64,000 bases of DNA from Marinobacterium stanieri (GTDB lineage Bacteria; Pseudomonadota; Gammaproteobacteria; Pseudomonadales; Balneatricaceae): positions 1 through 64,000 of the forward strand of contig NZ_FTMN01000009.1 in assembly GCF_900155945.1 (NCBI RefSeq), read 5' to 3'. Position numbers and translations under genes: made by a program. Below the pieces are notes generated by a model. It made no database searches, was not told the origin of the DNA, and saw only the letters and a program-made list of their open reading frames with translations. Below are positions 43,787-50,976 of this stretch, piece by piece (the stretch's first letter is position 1; each line of letters opens with the position of its first letter).

Positions 43787-44074
43787 TTACAGGCAGGCGG
43801 TGCGCTCCTCAATGCACTCGTAGGAGCCCATCTCGAATTCACGGCAAATCCAGGGCCGGTTTTCGTAAATCGTGCACATGAAGGTGTCCCTGTCCAAGGC
43901 GGCACACCAGCCATCGTCCAGCCTCAGCATCGTCTCGCCGCCGTACTCATCCCGCGAGATGAATTTTTCCGGCACGGGTGCATCGCAGATAAGCAACACC
44001 TCCAGACGGCAACAACAGGCTTTGCAGTTCGAGCAGGCAACGTCAATAGAGGTGTCTTTAATCGGTATATTCAT
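43787..44074 (-). CDS. YkgJ-family cysteine cluster protein
   Basis: A 95-residue Fe/Zn-chelating protein with the CSNCKACCCR cluster near the N-terminus and further Cys in GWCAALD, FMCTIYENRPWICREFE, the YkgJ pattern. A metal-bound role is likely; the target is unknown. The ATG at 44074 is chosen over one 21 bp upstream. It lies just beyond the start of the next gene, which it overlaps only if the longer start is used. Confidence 0.88.
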   Translation of the reverse strand: MNIPIKDTSIDVACSNCKACCCRLEVLLICDAPVPEKFISRDEYGGETMLRLDDGWCAALDRDTFMCTIYENRPWICREFEMGSYECIEERTACL

Positions 44075-44091
44075 CAACAGGCCTGTCAGCC

Positions 44092-44799
44092 TCACTCAGA
44101 AGGGGTTGGTTTATCCACAGGCCCAGGCGGGTCGGCAGGTTCGGCCCCCAGCGCAGGCTGGGCCTGGTCTTTCAAACGAAAGGTAAACTCGCCACGGGAG
44201 AAGGCATCACGAGCACTGGCGGTGATATCACGGATCTGCATCAGCGATTTGAACATGAAGAAGCCGAATACCGACAGCCCGACCAACAGCAGGATGCCTA
44301 CATAGATCAGCCCCCACTTAACCTGGCTGATCGACGCTGCCACCGTTTCCTGCACGGAGACAATCACCGGATCGATCGCTTCTACTTTGGTTTCCTTCAC
44401 AATATCCGACACCAGGCTCACCGTGGGTGCCCTGGCCTTCTCGATATTGTTCCCGGCATTATCCAGGGTGTGATCAATCCGCGCTGTCACGGCTTCCATA
44501 CTGCTGGCAATACGCTCGATACGGGCCAGATCTTCAGAACTCAGTTCCCCCTTGCGCTCCTTCAAGGCTTCCATGGTCTCCGCCAGCGAACCCGCTGCGT
44601 CTTTCAGCAACACCACCGACTCATCCAGCCCCTGAATCTCCACCGTCACATTCACATAACGTGCAGGCGATGTTTCCGAGCCAGCGACCGGCTCAATCAC
44701 AGGATTATTGACCGGCTCTGCGGCGGCAATGGCCTGTGCAGGCAGAGCAAGGGCCAGCAGAAGCGTTAACGTCGAAGCAACTTGAGGGTTCATGCGCAT
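44092..44799 (-). CDS. Exported single-TM protein, unknown
   Basis: A 235-residue protein: signal peptide (first ~25, ending AIAAA), a helical, coiled-coil-like periplasmic region (SLAETMEALKERKGELSSED and following), one transmembrane helix near 175-197 (GLIYVGILLLVGLSVFGFFMF), and a cytoplasmic Pro-rich tail. No family recognised. The start at 44799 has AAGGA 5 bp upstream; the open frame extends 24 codons further. It converges on nothing and precedes the YkgJ gene on the same strand. Confidence 0.72.
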   Translation of the reverse strand: MRMNPQVASTLTLLLALALPAQAIAAAEPVNNPVIEPVAGSETSPARYVNVTVEIQGLDESVVLLKDAAGSLAETMEALKERKGELSSEDLARIERIASSMEAVTARIDHTLDNAGNNIEKARAPTVSLVSDIVKETKVEAIDPVIVSVQETVAASISQVKWGLIYVGILLLVGLSVFGFFMFKSLMQIRDITASARDAFSRGEFTFRLKDQAQPALGAEPADPPGPVDKPTPSE

Positions 44800-44889
44800 G
44801 TCGATCCTTGAGTGTGATAAGCGGCAATGGCCAGCGTTGGACAACAACCAGTTTGGCACAGGCTCAAGCACCTGCGCGCTGGCAGCAGC

Positions 44890-45354
44890 TTAAATGGATT
44901 CCGTATCGCCAGAGTACAACATCCGAATGTGCTCCACCCCGGTACGCGGCGATGCGAAGGCTTCACCCTGGGGCAGAAAACCCTGCTTGCGGTACAAGGC
45001 CGTGGCCGTGAGGCGTGCATTGAGGAAAACCTCCTGCGCACCCTTTCGCAGGGCATGGCACACCAATGCATAGAGCAACCGGGAACCATAGCCCTGACTT
45101 TGGTACTGCGGCGACACCACCATTTGCGAGACCTGATAGCTCTGCGGTTCCACCTCGGTTAAGCGACCATAGGCAATCAACTCACCCGCGTCCGCTATCG
45201 CCATGTGGACGCTTTGGCTCTCGACGGCATCCTGTACCACGCTTGCGGGCAGCCCATGCGCGGCAAAAAACAGTTCATGGCGCAGCATCAACGCGGCCTG
45301 ATACAAAGGATCAGCCGAACTGATTTCAGTGGCCTGCAAACCATCATCAGTCAC
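44890..45354 (-). CDS. GNAT-family N-acetyltransferase
   Basis: A 154-residue GNAT protein. The acetyl-CoA loop is visible in QSQGYGSRLLYALV (motif A, about 92-105), with the preceding VSQMVVSPQYQS strand and the C-terminal GFLPQGEAF. This resembles ElaA-like members. The substrate is unknown. It overlaps the ypeA-like gene by 4 bp. Confidence 0.85.
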   Translation of the reverse strand: MTDDGLQATEISSADPLYQAALMLRHELFFAAHGLPASVVQDAVESQSVHMAIADAGELIAYGRLTEVEPQSYQVSQMVVSPQYQSQGYGSRLLYALVCHALRKGAQEVFLNARLTATALYRKQGFLPQGEAFASPRTGVEHIRMLYSGDTESI

Positions 45355-45779
45355 CGATCCAACTCCAGCCGTTTGCCCAGCCCCACCACATTATCGTTGC
45401 CGTAACCCAGCGCATCGTAGAAAGCGATTACCGCCGTATTGGTGCTGCGCACCTGAAGGTTAATCTTGGGACAGCCTTTCTCGCGCAGCCGAGTTTCCAC
45501 CGCTGCCATCATCGCCTGCCCATAGCCCTTGCGCTGATGCGAAGGCTTTACCGCCAGGTAATTGATCCAGCCGCGATGACCTTCATAACCGCCCATCACC
45601 GACGCAACCACTTCGCCATCCAGCACGCCCAGCAGGAACAGATCGGCCCCTACCTGAAGCTTGCGGTCGATATCCTTGTTGGGGTCATTCTGCGGCACTA
45701 CCAGCCCACATTCTGTCCAGAGCGCAATCAACGCCTGGCGGTATTGCTCTGCAAAAATCTCGATCTGCATATCAGCCAT
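45351..45779 (-). CDS. ypeA: YpeA-type GNAT acetyltransferase
   Basis: A 142-residue GNAT protein matching E. coli YpeA over its length: LWTECGLVVPQNDPNKDIDRK near the start (interrupted by a turn), VMGGYEGHRGWINYLAV, the CoA loop HQRKGYGQAMM and RLREKGCPKINLQVRS. The substrate is unknown. It is translated with the neighbouring GNAT gene. Confidence 0.88.
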   Translation of the reverse strand: MADMQIEIFAEQYRQALIALWTECGLVVPQNDPNKDIDRKLQVGADLFLLGVLDGEVVASVMGGYEGHRGWINYLAVKPSHQRKGYGQAMMAAVETRLREKGCPKINLQVRSTNTAVIAFYDALGYGNDNVVGLGKRLELDR

Positions 45780-45787
45780 ACCAGCAA

Positions 45788-46006
45788 TCAGTTGAAGGTC
45801 TGCAGATAAAGCGCTTCCACCTTATCTCGCGCCCACTGGGTTTTGCGCAGGAACTTCAGTGACGATTTGATCGACGGCTCGTTGTAGAAGCAGTTCACAT
45901 TGATCTCATCGTAGAGGCCATCCCAGCCATAGTGTTCGACCAGCCGGGTGAGAATCTTCTCCAGGGTCAGTCCGTGCAGAGGGTTGTTGGGCTGTTGCTG
46001 GCTCAT
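45788..46006 (-). CDS. VF530-family DNA-binding protein (DUF2132)
   Basis: A 72-residue protein with the family sequence [24 protein letters not shown], cut by a turn, and [24 protein letters not shown]530 proteins are small helical putative double-stranded DNA binders. It lies just upstream of the GNAT pair on the same strand. Confidence 0.9.
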   Translation of the reverse strand: MSQQQPNNPLHGLTLEKILTRLVEHYGWDGLYDEINVNCFYNEPSIKSSLKFLRKTQWARDKVEALYLQTFN

Positions 46007-46101
46007 AAAGGGTGTCCGTTGATGTGTGTGGCTGTAAGTCTATTCGGTTCTGTGGGGAGGGACAAAGATCTGCAGCTTCCGCCTTTATCAGGGGTGGCAC
46101 A

Positions 46102-46593
46102 CTACTCGCCTGCAGCCTCAATCAACTGACAAACATCAGCGATTTCATGCTGACTGAAAACCTGAATACCATGCTGTCGCAGCAGAGCTGCTGTAACCCC
46201 CTCACCCGCAATACGGTTACCGGTAAAGCTGCCATCATAGATAAATGAACTACCGCACGACGGGCTGGACTCTGCCAGTATGGCGACCTCGATGTTGAGC
46301 TTCTCGCACAATGCCAAGGCGATAGACGCACCCTTGGTAAAATAATCGGAAACAATGTCACCGTCTTTTTCGATCACATCAGCTTCGCCATTCAGAACAC
46401 TGGCCCCCTGACCCTGGAAAATTTCCGCAGGCCTTCGAGGAATGCTCATGCCTGCATCAACTTCAGGACATACCGAAACCAGCCGCCCCTCTGCCTGCCA
46501 TTTGGCCAGCACAGCATGCTCGACCGAGAGACTGCCAGCGTCATACCGGACTTTATTGCCCAACAGGCAGGCACTCACTAAAACTTTCTTCAC
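46102..46593 (-). CDS. DUF523-family protein
   Basis: A 163-residue protein with the DUF523 signatures VSACLLGNKVRYDAG near the N-terminus, VCPEVDAGMSIPRRPAEI and AESSPSCGSSFIYDG. The conserved Cys suggest metal or cluster binding; the activity is unknown. No partner in the operon is obvious. Confidence 0.9.
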   Translation of the reverse strand: MKKVLVSACLLGNKVRYDAGSLSVEHAVLAKWQAEGRLVSVCPEVDAGMSIPRRPAEIFQGQGASVLNGEADVIEKDGDIVSDYFTKGASIALALCEKLNIEVAILAESSPSCGSSFIYDGSFTGNRIAGEGVTAALLRQHGIQVFSQHEIADVCQLIEAAGE

Positions 46594-46638
46594 TTCAATT
46601 CCTAATACAAACAGTAGCGCGCAGACAATCCAACTATC

Positions 46639-47172
46639 TCAGCCCCGAAAGCTTTCACGTCGCCACTCTTCAAAATACATACGATAAATTCGCACAGGCC
46701 TGCCGTGAAACTCTTGCATGCTGTAATCCCTGAACCCCGATTTTTCAGTGACACGAACGGACGCCACATGCTCAGGTTCGATAATCACCACTACCGAATC
46801 GGAGTGCTTTTGCTCAAAGGCATATCGCATAACACCCTGCGCCGCCTCAGTGGCAAAACCCTGATTCCAGTATTGTTGCGCCAACCGATAACCCAGGTTG
46901 GTTTCTTCTACATCACCCACCAGCTCAGGGCCTACGCCGCAGAAGCCAATCAATGTACCTGTTCCCTTCTCAACCAGCGCCCAAGGCCCTACGCCATAGG
47001 ATTCGTAACATTGGAGGCACCAGTCGACGAATTGGCGCGTAGCCTTCTCATCACAAACACCACGAAGTGAGTACTTCATCACCTCCGGGTCGCTGAGTAT
47101 CTCTGTCAGTGCAGGGACATCTTCATGGGTGAAGGGCCTGACGCTCAGCCTTTCCGTTTCGAACAGTTGCAC
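46639..47172 (-). CDS. RimJ/RimL-type GNAT acetyltransferase
   Basis: A 177-residue GNAT acetyltransferase: FETERLSVRPFTHEDVPAL opening, GYRLAQQYWNQGFATEAAQ (CoA loop) and a C-terminal SGFRDYSM. The start is set to GTG at 47172, because AAGGAG lies 6 bp upstream and this is where the family sequence begins; an in-frame start at 47196 is less likely. The target is unknown. Confidence 0.87.
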   Translation of the reverse strand: MQLFETERLSVRPFTHEDVPALTEILSDPEVMKYSLRGVCDEKATRQFVDWCLQCYESYGVGPWALVEKGTGTLIGFCGVGPELVGDVEETNLGYRLAQQYWNQGFATEAAQGVMRYAFEQKHSDSVVVIIEPEHVASVRVTEKSGFRDYSMQEFHGRPVRIYRMYFEEWRRESFRG

Positions 47173-47199
47173 GTTGATCTCCTTATTCAGTGCCAAAGA

Positions 47200-47781
47200 C
47201 TAGCGCGTCAGCTTACCGAGTTGATAACCGATGAAATAGTAACTTTCAGATAGAAGCATTTTCGCCTTTGAGCTGAAACTCTTGTAGCGACTGGTCGTTG
47301 TAGGTGATGGCAAGGCATCCAGGCCGATATCCTCAGCCATCGTCATCGCACGTTTCATATGAAGAGGGTCACTCACCAGCAGTACAGTCTCAATCTGGTG
47401 TAAGGACAAAAGCTCCTTGGCAAATATCAGGTTTTCACGCGTAATGGTCGATTTGTCTTCAATCAGGATTTGGTCCGCAGGAATACCCTGGTTGATCGCA
47501 TACGCCCTTGCCACCGCTGCTTCTGACTGCGTGTCACCATCTCCCACACCTCCGGTAAAGATAAGCGTAGATACCTGACTTTCCCTGTGCAGTTTGATTG
47601 AGTGCTTAATTCTTTCTTCAAATACAGGCGAGGGATCGCCACCCCAAACAGCGGCCCCCAATACAATCGCAGCATCTGCCTTCGCATCAGCGGACTCGAA
47701 CGAATAGAGATAGACCGATGACATCACATATAGCGGGTATGCGATTATTACAACGCATAACAGCGTAACAATTTTCTTCAT
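47200..47781 (-). CDS. YdcF/SanA-like DUF218 protein
   Basis: A 193-residue protein with an N-terminal membrane anchor (3-24) and a DUF218 domain: AAIVLGAAVWGG, LIFTGGVGDGDTQSEAAVAR, DKSTITRENLIFAK and VLLVSDPLHMKRAM. The family includes SanA (vancomycin-related envelope protein) and ElyC-like proteins; activity is unproven. It ends the ordinary-composition block before the AT-rich island. Confidence 0.88.
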   Translation of the reverse strand: MKKIVTLLCVVIIAYPLYVMSSVYLYSFESADAKADAAIVLGAAVWGGDPSPVFEERIKHSIKLHRESQVSTLIFTGGVGDGDTQSEAAVARAYAINQGIPADQILIEDKSTITRENLIFAKELLSLHQIETVLLVSDPLHMKRAMTMAEDIGLDALPSPTTTSRYKSFSSKAKMLLSESYYFIGYQLGKLTR

Positions 47782-47843
47782 TACCCATCCTTGGCAGTGC
47801 GTGAATCAAGAGCGGGGAGCTTGCGAAATATCGGCACAACAAA

Positions 47844-48125
47844 TCAACCTGCTTTGATCACCCCACAGCACGAAGGAAACTTCGAGCAGCCCCAGAGCTG
47901 CTGACCTTTGTTCTCACCTCGCTTGGCCTCTCGTAGCACCATATCACTGCCGCACTTGGGACAGGCAACCAAATCGTCCTTAGCCTCTTTAGCTTCAACA
48001 ATGCTCTTAACGAGCTTCACATGCTGACGGTGGGTAGCAAAGGAGCGTGGATATCGTCCTGCTTCTATCTGCTTAACAACAATGCCCTTAACTCGGACGA
48101 TATAAATAGTGTCGTATATATACAT
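47844..48125 (-). pseudogene. 5'-truncated gene with topoisomerase-type C4 zinc finger (NERD-like C-terminus)
   Basis: A 93-codon frame whose last 40 residues form a C4 zinc finger (CPKCGSDMVLREAKRG ... GCSKFPSCCG) as in topoisomerase C-termini and in nuclease-related (NERD) proteins. The stretch IEAGRYPRSFATHRQHVKLV before it looks like the segment that normally follows the nuclease fold. The frame begins with AT-rich codons and meets a stop just upstream, so the nuclease domain is missing. It marks the left edge of the low-GC island. It could also be a genuine short zinc-finger protein. Confidence 0.55.
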
Positions 48126-48360
48126 CAGGCTGGAACTAAGCTTGATACCAAATTAAGCGTATTCTGCAGCAGCAGATTCAAAACCTACGAGTCCGAGGAA
48201 ATACAAGGGGAATGGTTGTAGTTCACCTAAAGTGTTAGCGATAAGAGATATAAATTCAAAATAAATACCAAGTGTAGTGTAGCTTTATGACCACATATTG
48301 ACCAGCATTTATAAAGCCACTATGGTTCGCATTCAATCATAATAGGAAGGAGCCTAGAAC

Positions 48361-48918
48361 ATGGGATTGATTAAGCAAGAGTTTAGAAACGAATACACAA
48401 AAGGAACTGTTTTCGTATTGGATTACCCTGCTAAAGAATTTAGGGAACACCTCGTAAATAACACGACCTATTCGGAAAACCCTCGGATCAATGCAGCAGC
48501 TCAAGTAGCTTCAATGAAAATGCTTCGACGCACTATTCAAAGCATGAAGCATGGAGATACACGGCCGATTAGACTTCATACCATAGTGTGTACCCCACTG
48601 ACCGCTGATAATGCTAATGACGCCACAAGTAAGCAATATATGTTTGCAAATGCTGTAGCGGGTGCTATTACCTCAGCCATTGTTTTCCTAGTTGGAAAAA
48701 AAATGCCGAAGAAAGTTCAGGATAATAAAACAGCAAATACTGGTATAAGTGCCACTGTCAGTCTTGTTATTGGTTCTCGCGTGCGTAAGTACATAATTAA
48801 CAACATCCGAAAATATAATGCTGGCGATGTGGATATAATGACATTCATTGAGGTAAATGGCGGGATTGGTCCGCAATACTCGTTCAATGGAACATACTTG
48901 ACATTAGACGAATATTAA
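48361..48918 (+). CDS. Unknown protein of the AT-rich island (185 aa)
   Basis: A 185-residue protein with a strong ribosome site (GGAAGGAG, 8 bp). I recognise no family. It has a basic, soluble N-terminal half (LDYPAKEFREHLVNNTTYSEN), one or two weak hydrophobic segments (about 100-120, AVAGAITSAIVFLVGKK, and 138-150, a Val/Ser-rich strand) and a Tyr-rich C-terminus. Codon use is AT-rich like its surroundings. The next gene starts 4 bp after its stop, so they form a unit. It is the only plus-strand unit between 42.8 and 56.9 kb. Confidence 0.75.
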   Translation: MGLIKQEFRNEYTKGTVFVLDYPAKEFREHLVNNTTYSENPRINAAAQVASMKMLRRTIQSMKHGDTRPIRLHTIVCTPLTADNANDATSKQYMFANAVAGAITSAIVFLVGKKMPKKVQDNKTANTGISATVSLVIGSRVRKYIINNIRKYNAGDVDIMTFIEVNGGIGPQYSFNGTYLTLDEY

Positions 48919-48922
48919 AAAT

Positions 48923-49138
48923 ATGATTTACATTATTATCGGTTTAATAGGAACTTTTTTTTCATTCGTTTCTTACAAATATATCCCTGTTTTTCCGAGA
49001 AGATTAATAGGGGGGATAATGGCTTTAGGTGCTACATCCTGCTTGTTATTACTAACTCCTGATTTTTTTAAATATCAGTTTGAAATTATAGCAGCCTTTT
49101 TAGCTTTTGGTCTTTTAATATGTATGGAAAAGAAATAG
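48923..49138 (+). CDS. Small membrane protein, partner of the preceding gene (71 aa)
   Basis: A 71-residue, highly hydrophobic protein with two to three membrane segments (about 1-20, 28-47 and 50-68). It has no independent ribosome site and starts 4 bp after the stop of the 185-residue gene, suggesting coupled translation. No family recognised. Very low GC suggests recent acquisition. Confidence 0.65.
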   Translation: MIYIIIGLIGTFFSFVSYKYIPVFPRRLIGGIMALGATSCLLLLTPDFFKYQFEIIAAFLAFGLLICMEKK

Positions 49139-49255
49139 AGCCAAATAATTTTATTGGAATAATTATAATAATTCCATGCTGAATAATTAAATATTTTCCC
49201 AATGAGGTAAACCTAAAACATCAATATCATATTTTTCGCACACAAAATCTAAAAA

Positions 49256-49280
49256 TATAAGGGGGCTTTGCCCCCTTATA
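49256..49280. terminator. Strong hairpin after the two-gene unit
   Basis: TATAAGGGGG pairs perfectly with CCCCCTTATA around a 5-nt loop, flanked by A-rich sequence on the left. It probably ends transcripts from either side. The block CCCCTTATAATT recurs 28 bp downstream (49272 and 49300), an imperfect tandem duplication. Confidence 0.65.
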
Positions 49281-49357
49281 ATTAAAGTAGATTACTCAGC
49301 CCCTTATAATTCCAAGGTAGCTCACTGCCTTGAACGTTAACACATGGCTGGATGCCT

Positions 49358-49486
49358 TTACACCCAACTTCTGGCGTGTATTACGTACTGATGCCAAAGG
49401 GGGTTCAACGAATCAATGACTGCATTTTTCCCTGAGCCAGGGCAACCAGCAAATACTACTGGGTTAACCAACTGGGCCTCACTTGG
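49358..49486 (-). pseudogene. Remnant of a P-loop ATPase or zeta-toxin-like gene
   Basis: Between stops, the minus strand reads a 43-codon frame containing NPVVFAGCPGSGKNAVIDSL. This is a Walker A in the style of zeta toxins or small kinases (VFAGPNGSGKS). The residue after the Lys is Asn instead of Ser/Thr and there is no start, no ribosome site and no continuation. It appears to be a decayed fragment. It could be chance, but a full Walker A preceded by hydrophobic beta residues is unlikely to be random. Confidence 0.4.
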
Positions 49487-49541
49487 TTACTAATCTTGAC
49501 GAAAATGTAGATGCTGAACTGCAACAATAGATCAAGCAGTG

Positions 49542-49952
49542 TTAATCCTTTGACGCAAACAGCTCGAAGACTTCTTGCCCTGTCATATTCCTGGTCTGGT
49601 TCTTCAACTCGTAAAACGAAGGCTTCTCATCAATGAAGATCTGACTCTCCAGTTCGAACTGCTCATCCTGGAATAGTCCAGCAGGCAGGATGTATTCATT
49701 ATTGGGCAACAGATGATAGAAGAGATGTGTCCCACACTGGGAGCAAAAACCGCGCTGCGCCCAATCGGAGGACTGATAGGTTGCTGGCTCGCTTCCTTTG
49801 AACTCGACGTTAGGACCACAATGAACAGCAAACATGGGACCGCCAGACCAACGTCTGCACATAGAACAGTGGCAGAGCCCAACTTTAGCGTGGGTATCCA
49901 CAACAACCTCAATAGAACCGCACAAGCATTTCCCTTTCATGAGATTTTCCAT
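49542..49952 (-). CDS. GFA-family zinc protein
   Basis: A 136-residue protein of the glutathione-dependent formaldehyde-activating fold. Zinc ligands are in CLCGSIEV (near residues 9-11), CHCSMCRRWSGG (about 32-37) and GFCSQCGTHLFY (about 70-73). Most members are not true formaldehyde enzymes and the substrate is unknown. It lies 85 bp downstream of the TIR gene on the same strand. An alternative ATG 12 bp further in is possible. Confidence 0.88.
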   Translation of the reverse strand: MENLMKGKCLCGSIEVVVDTHAKVGLCHCSMCRRWSGGPMFAVHCGPNVEFKGSEPATYQSSDWAQRGFCSQCGTHLFYHLLPNNEYILPAGLFQDEQFELESQIFIDEKPSFYELKNQTRNMTGQEVFELFASKD

Positions 49953-50037
49953 ATCTGATTGGTTGCACTTCGCAACGTGTAGCCAAGTCCACTAAACCGG
50001 GGGAACTACACTGACCGGCTTCACCCAACTGTTAGCA

Positions 50038-50862
50038 TTAGAACGGTACTTCGTCATCAAAGTCATCTACAGGGGCCCTAGGTCTAAGTTGATCTTCATT
50101 TTTCAGAAGCGTATCGACACCGAGCTCTGTAATGGAGTAGGCGTAGTAGTCGTTACCCCATTGCTCATCTAATTCTATGGTTTTATCAACAAGACCCATC
50201 CGTTCTAGTTTAATCAAGGAAATCTGGGTCAATGCACTGTTATTCCCACGAAAATTATTGGAAATACTTGAGTAGGTTTGGCCTGTTGGATTCGCGGTAT
50301 GGCTTTCTAGGCATACCGCGAGAATCTTATAATCTTCGACTTTAAGTTCGTAGTTAGCTGGATTTGCTATTATTTTTTGTGATTTTGACAAGCTTGCATG
50401 ATTTATAACTCCAAGCCGATCTGCTTCAGCTTTAAGCAATGAGCAGGCTCGGTTTGTTGCGGAAACTAAGTCGCCATCAGAACGACCAGCATTGTAATCG
50501 GCAGGAGTCACTCCTAGGAGGTCCGTCGGAAGATGCATATCAATATCCCTAGGCTTAAGGATGAAGGACCTAGATTTACCAATTGCACCAACAAAAAGGC
50601 CCATTTCAAATATTACGTTGTCTCTGACAACATGCTCCTTTCTGCTTCGTATTGAGGCAACATCGTCTGGCGCAAATATAAACAGTGCAAAATCTACGGC
50701 CGAAGATTTTTCAACCAAATCATCTATCGCAGTGGACGAAAGCTTGAACGTTCCATTTTTCCAAATCGTCACCTCAAAATCATGATCAAGATTTACATTG
50801 ACAGCTTCAGCTATCTTTAAGCTTTCCGCAGAAGAAGCTATAAATAGTCTTGGCTTACCCAC
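50038..50862 (-). CDS. TIR-like NADase/nucleotide-binding protein (CAP12/Pycsar-effector type) with C-terminal winged helix
   Basis: A 274-residue protein. The N-terminal domain (about 4-135) matches the TIR-like fold of CBASS and Pycsar effectors: RLFIASSAESLKIAEAV, EVTIWKNGTF, FALFIFAPDD and RDNVIFEMGLFVGAIGKSR, with Glu86 the likely NADase residue. Residues about 155-255 look like a winged helix (LTQISLIKLERMGLV, YAYSITELGVDTLL). The start is GTG with GGAGG upstream. By family knowledge the TIR domain destroys NAD+ when triggered, halting infected cells. No nucleotide cyclase is adjacent, so the sensor may be the winged-helix part or an element elsewhere. A dGTPase gene lies directly upstream. 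Confidence 0.82.
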   Translation of the reverse strand: MGKPRLFIASSAESLKIAEAVNVNLDHDFEVTIWKNGTFKLSSTAIDDLVEKSSAVDFALFIFAPDDVASIRSRKEHVVRDNVIFEMGLFVGAIGKSRSFILKPRDIDMHLPTDLLGVTPADYNAGRSDGDLVSATNRACSLLKAEADRLGVINHASLSKSQKIIANPANYELKVEDYKILAVCLESHTANPTGQTYSSISNNFRGNNSALTQISLIKLERMGLVDKTIELDEQWGNDYYAYSITELGVDTLLKNEDQLRPRAPVDDFDDEVPF

Positions 50863-50887
50863 TCTCCACCCTCCGATTTAATTATTA

Positions 50888-50970
50888 CTAACACCTAGCT
50901 TAGGGGCCGGAGCTGCGTAGCAGCGGAGGCCCCACCCCGCTTGTGGGCAACTACAAGTACTTGTTATAAG
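50888..50970 (-). repeat. attC-like imperfect inverted repeat between the dGTPase and TIR genes
   Basis: Read on the minus strand the element begins TATAACAAG right after the dGTPase stop and ends GGTGTTAG shortly before the TIR start. Its centre (50903-50933) is a long hairpin: GGCCCC/GGGGCC arms, a symmetric 3-nt mismatch, then GCTGC/GCAGC around a TAC loop. The TAACA...TGTTA ends and central fold resemble integron attC sites, in the expected place after a cassette gene. Core spacing is not perfect. Confidence 0.35.
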
Positions 50971-50976
50971 CAAGAT

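Noticed and set aside
48021-48221. 66-codon plus-strand frame across the island's left edge
   Set aside because: Antisense to the zinc-finger fragment, without ribosome site.
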